Shown: positions 47,842-56,229, counted from the first letter of the stretch. The stretch: DNA of 61,049 bases from Bradyrhizobium sp. 139 (GCF_023074175.1 NZ_JADPKS010000067.1:1-61049); one strand, 5' to 3'. The notes: generated by a model from the sequence alone, not told the origin. Numbers and translations: made by a program.

Positions 47842-48846
47842 TTACCGGATACGCCCTTCCCTGCCCGCGTCGACGATTTGCCGTTCGATGCGGTCCTTCT
47901 CCTGGTCGCGCCCACGGTACTTGCCGCGGTTCACGTCAGTGTAGAAGGTTGAGACTTGAGCGTGTGTGAAGGTGGGCTTCTCAGCAGGGGCAGAAGACGC
48001 CGCTGCAGTCTTTGCTTTGCCGGGCGCTGCAAATGTTTCGAGCGGGATCTTGCCGGACGTTGCGTCCGCGAGAGCCGGCTCCGGTGCAGGGGCCGCGGCA
48101 ACCTCGTGAGCGAGGAAGCCTTTGAAGAAAGCTACAACACGAGGAGTGTCGTTCTGCTCATATGCAGCTGTCAACAGTGATTGGCGAATAGCACCAGAGA
48201 AGAGATCTGGCAAGGCCAACCACTCATGAAATTCCGATGCAGTGTTGATTTCACGCCAATTCGGGATTTGCGAGTCGAGCGTTACTTCAAGGTTACGCCG
48301 AGCTTGCGCGTGCGTTACCTGAGTGGTGCCCTGCACGACGCGCTCAAGCTGATCGAGCTTGTTCTTGATCGTGACGAACTCCGGCGAGAGCTCTTCCTTG
48401 GCGCGCTTGCCGACGACGGAGAGAAACTCCTGGCCGTACTCGGTGACCTCTTCAGGCGTGAGCAGGCTCGCGGCGTGCAGCTCGGCGGGGGCGGACGGCG
48501 CTGCGCTCTGCATGTTGGCGACCACGCCCTGCAGGTTCGTGACCTGATCAGAGAGCGCGCGGATGTCGCCCATCGCGCGGTCGTAGCGACCCTTCATCGA
48601 GTTGTAGCGGTGTTCCCAGTTGTCGTTGCTGGGCACGGGCGCGGGGTTACCTGTCGGAGTAACCGGATCGGCGACCAGCTGCGGTGCAGGATCAGCGACC
48701 GGCTGCGGGGCCGGATCGGCGACCGGCTGCGGCGCCGGATCTTCTCCGCCATGCGCGACCTTGAAGGCGGCTTCGGCCTGTTCGGCGAGACGGCGCACGG
48801 CTGGCGGGATGGTGACGTTGGGATCTGATTTAGGAAGCGGCGGCAC
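47842..48846 (-). CDS. Scaffold-type protein
   Basis: The protein has 334 residues, acidic and helical, with a coiled coil (RYNSMKGRYDRAMGDIRALS and on). The N-terminal part has three near-perfect repeats of DPAPQPVA. The C-terminus is strongly basic (NRGKYRGRDQEKDRIERQI), the usual capsid-binding end of a scaffold. It directly precedes the capsid gene. The GTG at 48846 has AAGGAG 7 nt upstream. Confidence 0.75.
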   Translation of the reverse strand: MPPLPKSDPNVTIPPAVRRLAEQAEAAFKVAHGGEDPAPQPVADPAPQPVADPAPQLVADPVTPTGNPAPVPSNDNWEHRYNSMKGRYDRAMGDIRALSDQVTNLQGVVANMQSAAPSAPAELHAASLLTPEEVTEYGQEFLSVVGKRAKEELSPEFVTIKNKLDQLERVVQGTTQVTHAQARRNLEVTLDSQIPNWREINTASEFHEWLALPDLFSGAIRQSLLTAAYEQNDTPRVVAFFKGFLAHEVAAAPAPEPALADATSGKIPLETFAAPGKAKTAAASSAPAEKPTFTHAQVSTFYTDVNRGKYRGRDQEKDRIERQIVDAGREGRIR

Positions 48847-48857
48847 TGACGAACTCC

Positions 48858-49139
48858 TTATGGCGCTGCGTGCGGCCTTGGCGGCACGGAGGGCTTTTGA
48901 GCTTGCTTGGTGTGAATGGCCTGTGCGGTCCTGGGCGCGTCTGCGATGATCTCGCGGAGTTGCACACATGCGCGGGCGTGGCCTTGGGCGACCTGCAGCA
49001 TGTCGGGGGTGGAAGCGATGCACTCGTCCTTGCGCTTATCGGCGTAGGCGGTAAGGGCAGAAACGAACTGTGCGAATTCTTGCGGTGCGCGGTAGGAGAG
49101 CTCGGCAGCGGCGAGCACCAGCGCTTTCTCGACGGTCAA
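48858..49139 (-). CDS. Small helical phage protein
   Basis: The protein has 93 residues. Helix-rich, with two cysteines (DECIAS and ARACVQL) and a Pro/Lys-rich tail. Not recognised. A TTG start at 49139 overlaps the previous stop (TTGA). It lies in the head gene block, so it may be a minor head or assembly protein. Confidence 0.5.
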   Translation of the reverse strand: MTVEKALVLAAAELSYRAPQEFAQFVSALTAYADKRKDECIASTPDMLQVAQGHARACVQLREIIADAPRTAQAIHTKQAQKPSVPPRPHAAP

Positions 49140-49327
49140 TATTCGACCTTGCTCATGTCCATGACGTTGGGCGCACCAAGCGCGCCTTCGCCGCTCGGGG
49201 TGACCTTGGCGTAGTTGTTGATGGAGCGCTGAAACGCGTCGCCGGCCGTGAGCTGGGTCATGGCCTTGCGGTGCGGCAGCATTTCCTGGGCGCCGCCCTT
49301 GCCCTTGTGCTTGGTGATCTTCTGCAT
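49136..49327 (-). CDS. Small phage head-region protein
   Basis: The protein has 63 residues. Begins QKITKHKGKGGAQEMLPHRK, basic, then helical with a polar C-terminus. No family recognised. GAGGGG lies close before the ATG at 49327. It sits between portal-side microproteins and the scaffold gene. Confidence 0.55.
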   Translation of the reverse strand: MQKITKHKGKGGAQEMLPHRKAMTQLTAGDAFQRSINNYAKVTPSGEGALGAPNVMDMSKVEY

Positions 49328-49344
49328 CGTCCCCTCACGGAATA

Positions 49345-49371
49345 CGGGGGAGCCCATACGGTACTCCCCCG
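49345..49371 (-). terminator. Hairpin between two head-region microprotein genes
   Basis: 8-bp arms CGGGGGAG and CTCCCCCG with an 11-nt loop, just after the 55-aa protein stop. No T-run; possible attenuator. Confidence 0.5.
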
Positions 49372-49377
49372 GAGTTG

Positions 49378-49545
49378 TTAGCTCGCCTTCATCAGGCCGG
49401 CGTTGATCAACGCCGTCAGAAGGGCGTTGAACTGAGCCTGTGTCGGGGCCGCGCCGGCCTGCGCTTGGAACGCAGCTTGCCGGTTCTGGAGATCGATCAG
49501 GACTTTCTCGATGTCCTGCTTGTCGACCTTGAGGTTGTTTGCCAC
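49378..49545 (-). CDS. 55-aa phage protein sharing a motif with the tail esterase
   Basis: Starts GTG; sequence begins VANNLKVDKQDIEKVLIDLQ. The first 20 residues match the start of the esterase gene at 56975-58315 (ATKLKLDKQDYEKTIIELQ) at most positions. A second helix (AQFNALLTALINAGL) follows. It may be a virion-attachment or oligomerising module. AAGGAG lies 9-10 nt upstream of the GTG. Confidence 0.65.
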   Translation of the reverse strand: MANNLKVDKQDIEKVLIDLQNRQAAFQAQAGAAPTQAQFNALLTALINAGLMKAS

Positions 49546-49558
49546 TGCTTAAGGCTCC

Positions 49559-49768
49559 TTACTTGCCGGTGACGCCGGGGCGGCGCGGATCAGCGCACTG
49601 CTTGCCGAACATCTTGGTGCTGCCGCCCTTGGCAAACTTGCCGCCGCTGCCGCTCTGGGCCTTGGCGGTGTCGCCGGCCTTCTTCGGCCCGGCACTCTGC
49701 TTGCCGAACATCTTGGTGGTGCCGCCTTTTGCGAAAGACGGCGTGCTGGTCTTGGTGACTTTCGCCAT
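49559..49768 (-). CDS. Tandem KGGxTKMFGKQ phage protein
   Basis: The protein has 69 residues. Two copies of FAKGG-T/S-TKMFGKQ, at residues 12-24 and 45-57, with a basic linker. Proteins of this pattern are common next to portal genes in phages of Gram-negative hosts. The role is unknown; a small virion component or DNA-binding protein is plausible. Confidence 0.7.
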   Translation of the reverse strand: MAKVTKTSTPSFAKGGTTKMFGKQSAGPKKAGDTAKAQSGSGGKFAKGGSTKMFGKQCADPRRPGVTGK

Positions 49769-49791
49769 AGGTTGCTCCCTTGGTTGTGGCG

Positions 49792-51828
49792 TTATCCGGC
49801 GCCGCCAGCGATCGAGGTCCGCGGACCCGTATCGCCAGTGACGTTGGAACTCTGCTGGTTGCCCTGCGCCTGTGCGCCAGCGGCAGCCATCTGTTGTTGG
49901 GCCTGCTGTTGGGCCTTGAGCTCGTCCTCGCTGGGCACGATCTCCTCGCCGTCGATGCCGATCGAGGAGGCGACCGAGCGCAGCACGGCGGCGCGACCCT
50001 TCGGTCCGATGATCTGCGCGTCGATCGGGTTGGCGGTGACCTGCAGGAATTCCATCTGCCGGCTGCGCTCCGTCTCGCGCTGGATCGCGACGTTGACGCC
50101 CTTGACGCTGATCGATTCCTCGCCCGTCAGCATCCCCGAGGTGTCGGTGAGCATGATCATGTCGAACAGGCTGGAGAGCAGCGGGTCGAAGATGTCGCGG
50201 TCGATATTGGCGGCGACCGTCTGCAGGATCTTCGAGGCGTTGCCCATCAGCATGGCAAGGCCGGACGCGGTGCGCCCTGCCCCGCCGGACGAGTTGCCGG
50301 AGAGATACTTCGGAATGGCCGAGAGCTCGTCGGCCATGTCGGAGAATTTCTGGTAGGTGGCGAGCAGCTCGGCCGCGTTGGAGTTGGGCTGGAAGAAGTC
50401 CACCGGCTTCTGCGCGGAGTTCGCCATCGGGTCTGAGGTGACGCGCCAGCGCTTCCACGGATAGAGCGACTCGCCGTCCTCGTCGACCGCGAGGCGATCG
50501 GTGTTGACCACGACTTGCGGACCGGACGAGATCGACAGGTTGTTGACCAGCGAGCGAAGCGTGGCGTTCGCCACCTCCGCGATGTCGCTCAAGATGTCCG
50601 GCAGGCCGTTGCCGACGACGGTGCCGGGCACCTTCTCGAAGCTCGTGATGAAGTAGGGGTGACGCTTGCGCGGGCTCGGCGAGAACTGCACCTTGATGAC
50701 ATGGCGGCCGATCAGCCACGCCTGCACCATGTAGTCGCGCAGCGGGTCGGGAATCTGCTTCGCGCTCATGCCGGCTTCGAGCAACATGCGGCCCTGCACG
50801 TTGCCGTGATATTCGAGGCAGGTCAGGAGCCCCGAGCGGTTCATGGTCGGGTTTTCGCGGCGCTCCTGAACGGCGCGCTCGGCATCCGTCATGTCCCAGT
50901 CGTCGTTGATGCCGCCGCGGCCATACTCGTCAAGCACGGTCCGGACGGCCTCGTGGTTGTAGCCGGGCAGGTCGAGAAGATCGTTGAGGTCGGCGCGGGT
51001 GAGCCGGGTGCGCTCGATGAAGGCGGCATCCTCGGCATCGGCCACGCCGGGTGTCCACCACAGATCGAACGGCGAGACGCGCTGCCAGAACAGGCGCGGC
51101 TTCTGCTCGACCGTGGCCCGACCACCCTTCCAGGTGACGACCGGCACGACACGAACGACCGGCCCCTTGATGCAGGCGAACGGAAACAGCGGAAGGTCGA
51201 CCAGAAACTCGGCGAGTGCCTTGTAGAAGTTGCCCTCCTTCAGCAGCTCGTCGATTTTGTCCTCGGCGATCTTGGCCTGATCAGATGCGCGCTTCTTGGC
51301 GGCCAGCCGCGCGGACTGCATCAGGCCGAACACGCGATCGCGCATGGATGCGGGGTCGACGGTCTGGCCGGCTTGCGCGTTGGTCTGGGCCTCGATGCCG
51401 ACCAGCTGGCTGATGGTCGCAATGATCTCCGGCGGAATGTCTGGATCATCCGGCGGCTCGCAGCCCCACGGCCGATCGGGCGACAGATAGACGTCGCGCA
51501 AAAGCGAGGTGGCGCCGCGGCACTTCATCGCGACCAGACGCGCGTAAACGTCCGAGCCGCCGAACTGTTTGATCTGCGCCAGCTTCTCGGCATCGTACTG
51601 GCCGTTGAAGGCGCGCAGCGCGGAGAGCAGCCGGTTCGACCAGCCGGCGGCGGCATCGTTGCGATGCTGCTTGAAGACGTCGAACTGCGTGCGGATGAAC
51701 GAGGCAAGGCTGGAGAGCGTGGCGTCGTCAACCGACGACTCACTTGTCGCTCGCGCTTCGTCTTGTGCCTTGATCGCTGCGTTCAGTTGAGCCGGTGGCA
51801 CAACCCGCAGCACTGCCCCCATTGCCAT
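49792..51828 (-). CDS. Portal protein
   Basis: The protein has 678 residues, the right size and position for a podoviral portal. It begins with a helix-rich clip/wing region (ASFIRTQFDVFKQHRN, then SLLRDVYLSPDRPWGCEPPDD). The stem and crown parts follow, including PFDLWWTPGVADAEDA and NLSISSGPQVVVNTDRLAV, ending in a Gln/Ala-rich tail. Twelve copies would form the head vertex ring for DNA packaging. The start lies next to the divergent operator. Confidence 0.85.
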   Translation of the reverse strand: MAMGAVLRVVPPAQLNAAIKAQDEARATSESSVDDATLSSLASFIRTQFDVFKQHRNDAAAGWSNRLLSALRAFNGQYDAEKLAQIKQFGGSDVYARLVAMKCRGATSLLRDVYLSPDRPWGCEPPDDPDIPPEIIATISQLVGIEAQTNAQAGQTVDPASMRDRVFGLMQSARLAAKKRASDQAKIAEDKIDELLKEGNFYKALAEFLVDLPLFPFACIKGPVVRVVPVVTWKGGRATVEQKPRLFWQRVSPFDLWWTPGVADAEDAAFIERTRLTRADLNDLLDLPGYNHEAVRTVLDEYGRGGINDDWDMTDAERAVQERRENPTMNRSGLLTCLEYHGNVQGRMLLEAGMSAKQIPDPLRDYMVQAWLIGRHVIKVQFSPSPRKRHPYFITSFEKVPGTVVGNGLPDILSDIAEVANATLRSLVNNLSISSGPQVVVNTDRLAVDEDGESLYPWKRWRVTSDPMANSAQKPVDFFQPNSNAAELLATYQKFSDMADELSAIPKYLSGNSSGGAGRTASGLAMLMGNASKILQTVAANIDRDIFDPLLSSLFDMIMLTDTSGMLTGEESISVKGVNVAIQRETERSRQMEFLQVTANPIDAQIIGPKGRAAVLRSVASSIGIDGEEIVPSEDELKAQQQAQQQMAAAGAQAQGNQQSSNVTGDTGPRTSIAGGAG

Positions 51829-51891
51829 GTGAAGGCTCTATAAAGTATAGAGCGATTAACGGCAAACTATATATGGTATCACATAAGTATC
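51829..51891. promoter_or_regulatory. Divergent promoter region of portal and small terminase
   Basis: 63 AT-rich bases separate the portal start from the small terminase. CTCTATA-N3-TATAGAG (51836-51852) is a perfect palindrome next to the portal start. TATATA and a repeated TATC word follow. It should drive both late blocks and probably binds a regulator. Confidence 0.6.
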
Positions 51892-52383
51892 ATGGCGTCA
51901 ATGCCCGGTCTATCTCCAAGTAATGCTGATGTAATCCTGGTGAAACTTGCGCGCGAAATCGCGATGGATATTCATCCGCTCGAATCTATACTCAAACAAT
52001 ACTCAATCGCGTCCGATGAGTGGGTCGCGCTCCAGCGAAATGGGCGGTTCGTCGCCCTGCTTTCGAGCGCCGTGGAGGAGTGGAATAGCGCGCTCAACAC
52101 CCATGAGAGGGTGAAGCTCAAGGCCGCCGCCATGATGGAAGAGTGGCTGCCCGAGCTGAACAATCGCCTGCACGATCGCGACGAGGCGCTGCCGGCGAAG
52201 ATCGAAGGCGGCAAGATGCTCGCCAAGATCGCCGGGATGGGCGAGCGGGCGCAGATCGAGGGCAGTAGCGGCGAGCGCTTCACCGTCACGATCAATCTCG
52301 GCAGCGGCGGGCAGCAGCTGGAGTTCTCGAAAGAGGTCCAGCCCAAGGTGATCGAGGGTGAGGTTGCCGCCGCCTCTGACTAG
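51892..52383 (+). CDS. Small terminase-like protein
   Basis: The protein has 163 residues. Begins LSPSNADVILVKLAREIAMD, then a helix-rich middle (LESILKQYSIASDEW, then AMMEEWLPELNNRLHDRD) and a beta-rich C-terminus (RFTVTINLGSGGQQLEF). Size, pattern and place just before the large terminase support a small terminase that binds the packaging site. Confidence 0.7.
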   Translation: MASMPGLSPSNADVILVKLAREIAMDIHPLESILKQYSIASDEWVALQRNGRFVALLSSAVEEWNSALNTHERVKLKAAAMMEEWLPELNNRLHDRDEALPAKIEGGKMLAKIAGMGERAQIEGSSGERFTVTINLGSGGQQLEFSKEVQPKVIEGEVAAASD

Positions 52384-52672
52384 CTCAGAGCGCAGCCGGC
52401 GATGGCGTGCGCGCAACCCCAAGCGCGCCGAAGACTATCGGCTGCGGCGGCACTACGGCATCGGGCTCAGCGAGCGCAACGATCTGTTGCGGCATCAGGG
52501 CTGGCGCTGCGCCGGCTGCCACCGCCGCAACCGCTGGCGCAAGATCGTCGACCACAGCCACAAGACCGGCCGCGTGCGCGGCATCCTCTGTCACCACTGC
52601 AATCTCGTGCTCGGCCACGCCAAGGACAACGCGAACACGCTGCGGCGGCTCGCCTGTTACCTCGAAAAGTAA
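52358..52672 (+). CDS. Endonuclease VII-like resolvase
   Basis: The protein has 104 residues. Its core is WRCAGCHRR, then IVDHSHKTGRVRGILCHHCN and LGHAKDN, the endonuclease VII zinc/His-Asn nuclease signature: four cysteines, the D-H-x-H and final N. It should cut branched DNA before packaging. The GTG at 52358 overlaps the terminase small subunit end. The gene lies between the two terminase genes. Confidence 0.85.
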   Translation: MRLPPPLTSSERSRRWRARNPKRAEDYRLRRHYGIGLSERNDLLRHQGWRCAGCHRRNRWRKIVDHSHKTGRVRGILCHHCNLVLGHAKDNANTLRRLACYLEK

Positions 52673-52715
52673 CGCGTAAGACACATGCGAAACCCTCGCT
52701 GGGTAGCGCCGAGGG

Positions 52716-54161
52716 ATGGCAAACATCACCTTCTCCGCGCCTCCGACCTGTGCGCGCTTCATGCAGTCCGCCGCCTTCGGCCGATTGATCGCCGGCCCGG
52801 TCGGCTCCGGCAAGACCACCGCCTGCCTGTTCGAGCTGTTCAGGCGCTCCTGCGAGCAGGCCCCCGCCCCCGACGGCAACCGCTACACCCGCTTTGCGAT
52901 CGTCCGCCAGACCTTGAAGCAGCTCAAGGACACCGTGCTCAAGGACATTACGTCGTGGCTCGACGGCATCGCCTCCTACAAGGTTTCTGACAACACGGTC
53001 TACATCGCGATGGGCGACGTGCGCTCAGAGTGGATCTTGATCCCGCTGGATAGCCCCGAGGATCAGCGCCGGCTGCTCTCCATGCAGTTGACGGGCGCGT
53101 GGATGTCGGAGGCCATCGAGATGGACGTGGGCCTCGTGGACGCCCTCGCCGGCCGTCTGGGGCGCTATCCGTCGGCGCAGCTCGGGGGTGCGACTTGGTT
53201 CGGCATGGTCGCGGACACCAACATGCCGACCGAGGGCTCGGACTGGCACAAGTTCATGGACACGAACACGCCGCCGGATTGGCAGATCTTCATTCAGCCG
53301 GGCGGGCTGGAGCCAGGTGCTGAGAATCTCAACTGGCTGACGCAGACCACCGAGACGCTGAAGCTGCCGCAGGATGACCCGGACCGGCTGGCGCAGGGCC
53401 GCACCTATTACGAACGCTTGGCGCGCGGTCACGGCGATGACTGGGTACGGCGCTACGTTCATGCCCAGTATGGCAACGACCCCTCCGGCACCGCCGTGTT
53501 CCGCGAGAGCTTCAACCGCGCCTTCCATGTCGTCGAGGGGCTGACGCCGATCGCGCAGAAGCCGCTGATCATCGGTCAGGACTTCGGCCGCGATCCCTGC
53601 ACCGTCATTTGTCAGCTCGACCACAAGGGGCGGCTGCTCGTGCTGCAGGAGGTGATCGCCGAAGACATCGGCCTTGAGCTCCATATCGAGAAGGCACTGC
53701 GGCCGGCGCTCTTCAGCGAGCGTTATCTGGGGCGGGCGATGGCGATGGTGGGCGACCCCTCCGGCGTGTCGAAGAGCTCGATCTACGAGGAGTCGACCTT
53801 CGACGTGCTGAAGCGCCTTGGCTTCAACGCCTTCCCGGCGCCAACCAACGATCTCGATCCGCGCTTGCGCGCCGTGGACGCCTTCCTGCTCGCCCAGCGC
53901 GACGGCGGCCCCGCCATGCTGATCGACCGCGACCGCTGCCCTGTGCTCATTCGCGGGCTGGCCGGCGGCTACCGCTATGCCAAGACCAGGAGCGGGCAGC
54001 GCAAGCCCGTGCCCGACAAGAACGAATTCTCGCACGTCATCGACGCGCTGCAATACGCGTGCCTCGCCGCGCATGGCGGCATGACCGGCTACTTCGCGCG
54101 GATGATGGCGCACCGCCCGCGGGCGTCTCGGCCGCGGATCACGCCGGGGGCTTGGACTTAG
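52716..54161 (+). CDS. Large terminase subunit
   Basis: This 481-residue packaging motor carries a Walker A (GPVGSGKTT, residues 27-35) in the ATPase domain. A probable Walker B with acidic residue is in TGAWMSEAIEMD. The C-terminal RNase H-like nuclease has acids in GQDFGRDP (about 285), VGDPSG, and HVIDALQYA near the end. It translocates DNA into the capsid through the portal. The stop overlaps that of the convergent gene to the right. Confidence 0.92.
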   Translation: MANITFSAPPTCARFMQSAAFGRLIAGPVGSGKTTACLFELFRRSCEQAPAPDGNRYTRFAIVRQTLKQLKDTVLKDITSWLDGIASYKVSDNTVYIAMGDVRSEWILIPLDSPEDQRRLLSMQLTGAWMSEAIEMDVGLVDALAGRLGRYPSAQLGGATWFGMVADTNMPTEGSDWHKFMDTNTPPDWQIFIQPGGLEPGAENLNWLTQTTETLKLPQDDPDRLAQGRTYYERLARGHGDDWVRRYVHAQYGNDPSGTAVFRESFNRAFHVVEGLTPIAQKPLIIGQDFGRDPCTVICQLDHKGRLLVLQEVIAEDIGLELHIEKALRPALFSERYLGRAMAMVGDPSGVSKSSIYEESTFDVLKRLGFNAFPAPTNDLDPRLRAVDAFLLAQRDGGPAMLIDRDRCPVLIRGLAGGYRYAKTRSGQRKPVPDKNEFSHVIDALQYACLAAHGGMTGYFARMMAHRPRASRPRITPGAWT

Positions 54162-54448
54162 CTGCGCCCGTAATAGAGCCGGCGCAGCACCTCGTCGCGG
54201 GTGACGGCGGGCTCCAGCGCGAGCGCAGTCAGCACCTCGCGCCAGCTCTCTCCCCACAGCGTCTTGGCGACGTGGTGGTCGAACATCAGCGTGTCGACGC
54301 TCGGCTGTTCGTCCGTGCAAGAGCCGGTCGACCACATGATGTGATGACCGACGCCGATCTCGGTGGCGCCGTAGACTTCGCGAACGATCGCCTTGAGCAG
54401 CTCGGCGCTCTTGGCGTTGCGCTCGTTCTCCTGCAGCCAGATGCTCAT
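54158..54448 (-). CDS. Phage hypothetical protein, convergent with the large terminase
   Basis: The protein has 96 residues, alpha-helical at the start (NERNAKSAELLKAIVREVYG). The C-terminal half (MFDHHVAKTLWGESWREVL) is also helical. ATG at 54448 is preferred to the longer frame for its conserved feel. Function unknown. Confidence 0.6.
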   Translation of the reverse strand: MSIWLQENERNAKSAELLKAIVREVYGATEIGVGHHIMWSTGSCTDEQPSVDTLMFDHHVAKTLWGESWREVLTALALEPAVTRDEVLRRLYYGRS

Positions 54449-54458
54449 GTGGGGCGCT

Positions 54459-54665
54459 TCAAGCGGCTTCCTCCAGCTCGCCATAGAGCGGCGACTCGGC
54501 GACCACCTCCGGCTTGCAGCCCTCCATATCCACGACGAGGAAATGGTGGCGGCAGCGGTCGTATTGGCAGCCGTAATAGAGTTTGGCGTTGTTCCCGGTG
54601 GGAACGTAGTATTTGAGCTGCGCTTGGCTTCTGCAAGCGGGGCACTCGTAGGTCTGGATCTGCAT
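54459..54665 (-). CDS. Small zinc-ribbon phage protein
   Basis: The protein has 68 residues. CPAC near the start and CQYDRC in the middle, with KYYVPTGNNAKLYYG between, make a likely zinc ribbon of Ogr/Delta or topoisomerase-knuckle type. Ogr-like proteins activate late phage promoters, so a late-gene activator is possible. Confidence 0.65.
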   Translation of the reverse strand: MQIQTYECPACRSQAQLKYYVPTGNNAKLYYGCQYDRCRHHFLVVDMEGCKPEVVAESPLYGELEEAA

Positions 54666-54768
54666 TGGTCGCCTCCCTGAAGGTGGAGAAGCGGTTACGC
54701 CGCGAGGGTTACACGAGGGTCTCATTCCCCCGTGGTAACGCCAAAGTTGCCCGAGTGTTGCAGGTAAG

Positions 54769-54984
54769 TCACTTTCGAACCACGAAGTGATCGGGATGCG
54801 CAGCGTAAAATTCGCGATCGGTTTTGCCCTCGCGGGCGATGCGCTCCGCATCGAGACGGCTTAGTGCCGCCTGCCATCGGCGATCGTCGGCGACGCGCGT
54901 CACGTAAGAGCAGAGCAGGCCCGTGAGGATGGCTGTGTAGATCAGCCGAGCCAAGGACCTAGCACCAAAGCCAATCGATCTCAT
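54769..54984 (-). CDS. Small single-pass phage membrane protein
   Basis: The protein has 71 residues with one membrane helix (LIYTAILTGLLCSYV) and a basic, helical tail ending HPDHFVVRK. Not recognised. It overlaps the upstream 36-aa gene by 26 nt. Between it and the zinc-ribbon gene is a 100-bp gap that holds a cluster of GTTAC words (54693-54737). Confidence 0.55.
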   Translation of the reverse strand: MRSIGFGARSLARLIYTAILTGLLCSYVTRVADDRRWQAALSRLDAERIAREGKTDREFYAAHPDHFVVRK

Positions 54985-55069
54985 CGGGTTCGCACGCTTG
55001 CCAGATGGTGGCGCCGGCAGGCCCGAGGGTCCAGAAGCCAAAGAACATACCCCATTGCGAACAGCTCAT
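54959..55069 (-). CDS. 36-aa Trp/Cys-rich microprotein
   Basis: CSQWGMFFGFWTLGPAGATI followed by an acidic, Trp/Cys end. AGGAGG lies close to the ATG, and the ATG overlaps the previous stop (ATGA), which supports real expression. It may be a membrane-active peptide. Confidence 0.5.
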   Translation of the reverse strand: MSCSQWGMFFGFWTLGPAGATIWQACEPDEIDWLWC

Positions 55070-55380
55070 GCTGCCTCCTGCCTGCAGATCAGGCTTTCCC
55101 AGACCGCGATCGGCCGGTAGTGGTTCGACTCGCGGACGGAACACACCGTGTAGTTGGTGCGCTTGCAGTAGCCGAGCAGCGCGGCGCGCCTCATGACCGG
55201 ACCAAAGGCGCGTGTGTCGTGTGTTGTTGGGGCCGCAGCGTCCGAATCGGCCAGCGCGAACACGTCATCAGAACTGAGGACGTGCCGGCTCAAACAGGTC
55301 GCGCGAACGAGGTCGAGCATGTAGCGGCTCCACGCTTCGTTCGCGTGCGCCTCCGAGCGCGCCATCGCGCTGGCCTTCAT
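55066..55380 (-). CDS. Winged-helix-like phage protein
   Basis: The protein has 104 residues. A helical N-terminus and a C-terminal part FGPVMRRAALLGYCKRTNYT with PIAVWESLI resemble a small winged helix common in phage early regions (R-R-x-P-V-W-x-S-L end). It may bind DNA. ATGA couplings on both sides. Confidence 0.55.
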   Translation of the reverse strand: MKASAMARSEAHANEAWSRYMLDLVRATCLSRHVLSSDDVFALADSDAAAPTTHDTRAFGPVMRRAALLGYCKRTNYTVCSVRESNHYRPIAVWESLICRQEAA

Positions 55381-55805
55381 ACCCGCGCTGCCTCGGTATC
55401 GGGCGCATCCGGACCGTCTTCGTCGATCGCGCCATCGAGCGCAGCGTCGAGGAAGCGCGCATTGAGGAACGCCACGGCGCCGAGCGCCGACGTCAAGAGC
55501 GGCGTCTCGATCTGGTCGTTGGTCGGCGACCAAGCGGAAAAGCCGTGGCCCTTGTGGTCGACATAGGCCAGCGCGACGAACTGCAGCTGGCCCGCCTTCG
55601 CCATCTCGACATAGCCCTCAAGCGTCGCGACGATCATGGGGTTGGCCGGCGGATACTTCGAGGTTACGCCAGGGTTACCTTCCGAGGTAACGGTGTTGTC
55701 GACGACGACCTTGGGCTTGAAGGGTACGAGGTTCTCGCGGCCGAACGGGATCTCGATCTGGCCGGCGAGCTCCGTCTCGATGTGGTCCTTCATTTCGTCG
55801 GTCAT
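55377..55805 (-). CDS. Phage hypothetical protein
   Basis: The protein has 142 residues. The core NPMIVATLEGYVEMAKAGQL and FVALAYVDHKGHGFSAWSP suggests an alpha/beta domain found in many rhizobial phages. The C-terminus is acidic. Two GTTACC/GGTAAC words (in Val-Thr-Ser and Gly-Asn codons) lie in its N-terminal third. Function unknown. Confidence 0.6.
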   Translation of the reverse strand: MTDEMKDHIETELAGQIEIPFGRENLVPFKPKVVVDNTVTSEGNPGVTSKYPPANPMIVATLEGYVEMAKAGQLQFVALAYVDHKGHGFSAWSPTNDQIETPLLTSALGAVAFLNARFLDAALDGAIDEDGPDAPDTEAARV

Positions 55806-55806
55806 G

Positions 55807-56229
55807 TCAGAGGTCCTTTGTCCAGTAGACGGCGTCACGATGCGCCCAAGGGTTTGAGGGTGAGAAGGTGCGGTAGCCCGCGGCGATCAGGTTGTTGGCG
55901 GAATGCGGGTTGTCCCGCGTGTCGGTGATGATGTTCCAGAAACAGAGCTTGCGCGCCTTGATGTGCATCGCGCGCATCAGCCGGCGCTGCAGGCCGTGGC
56001 CGCGATAGTCCGGATCGACACCGACCCGAATGAAGTAGGCGGTGCAGTCGGTCTCGGCCTTCATGCCGATGAACCCGGCCGGCGAGTACGGCACGCGCTC
56101 GTTGAACGCGACCCACCACCAGCCATCCGCGAAGTCGACAAGATCAGCGCTATCCTCGAACGCGGCGTGATGCAGCTCGGTGAGGATCTCGGCCTGATCA
56201 AAGCCGTCGACTTCGCGGATGCGGAACAT
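55807..56229 (-). CDS. GNAT-family acetyltransferase
   Basis: The protein has 140 residues. The acetyl-CoA loop is visible as VDPDYRGHGLQRRLMRAM. The C-terminal NNLIAAGYRTF and YWTKDL fit the GNAT fold. The substrate is unknown; phage GNATs may modify DNA-binding proteins or host enzymes. TGATG couples it to the 41-aa gene upstream. Confidence 0.8.
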   Translation of the reverse strand: MFRIREVDGFDQAEILTELHHAAFEDSADLVDFADGWWWVAFNERVPYSPAGFIGMKAETDCTAYFIRVGVDPDYRGHGLQRRLMRAMHIKARKLCFWNIITDTRDNPHSANNLIAAGYRTFSPSNPWAHRDAVYWTKDL

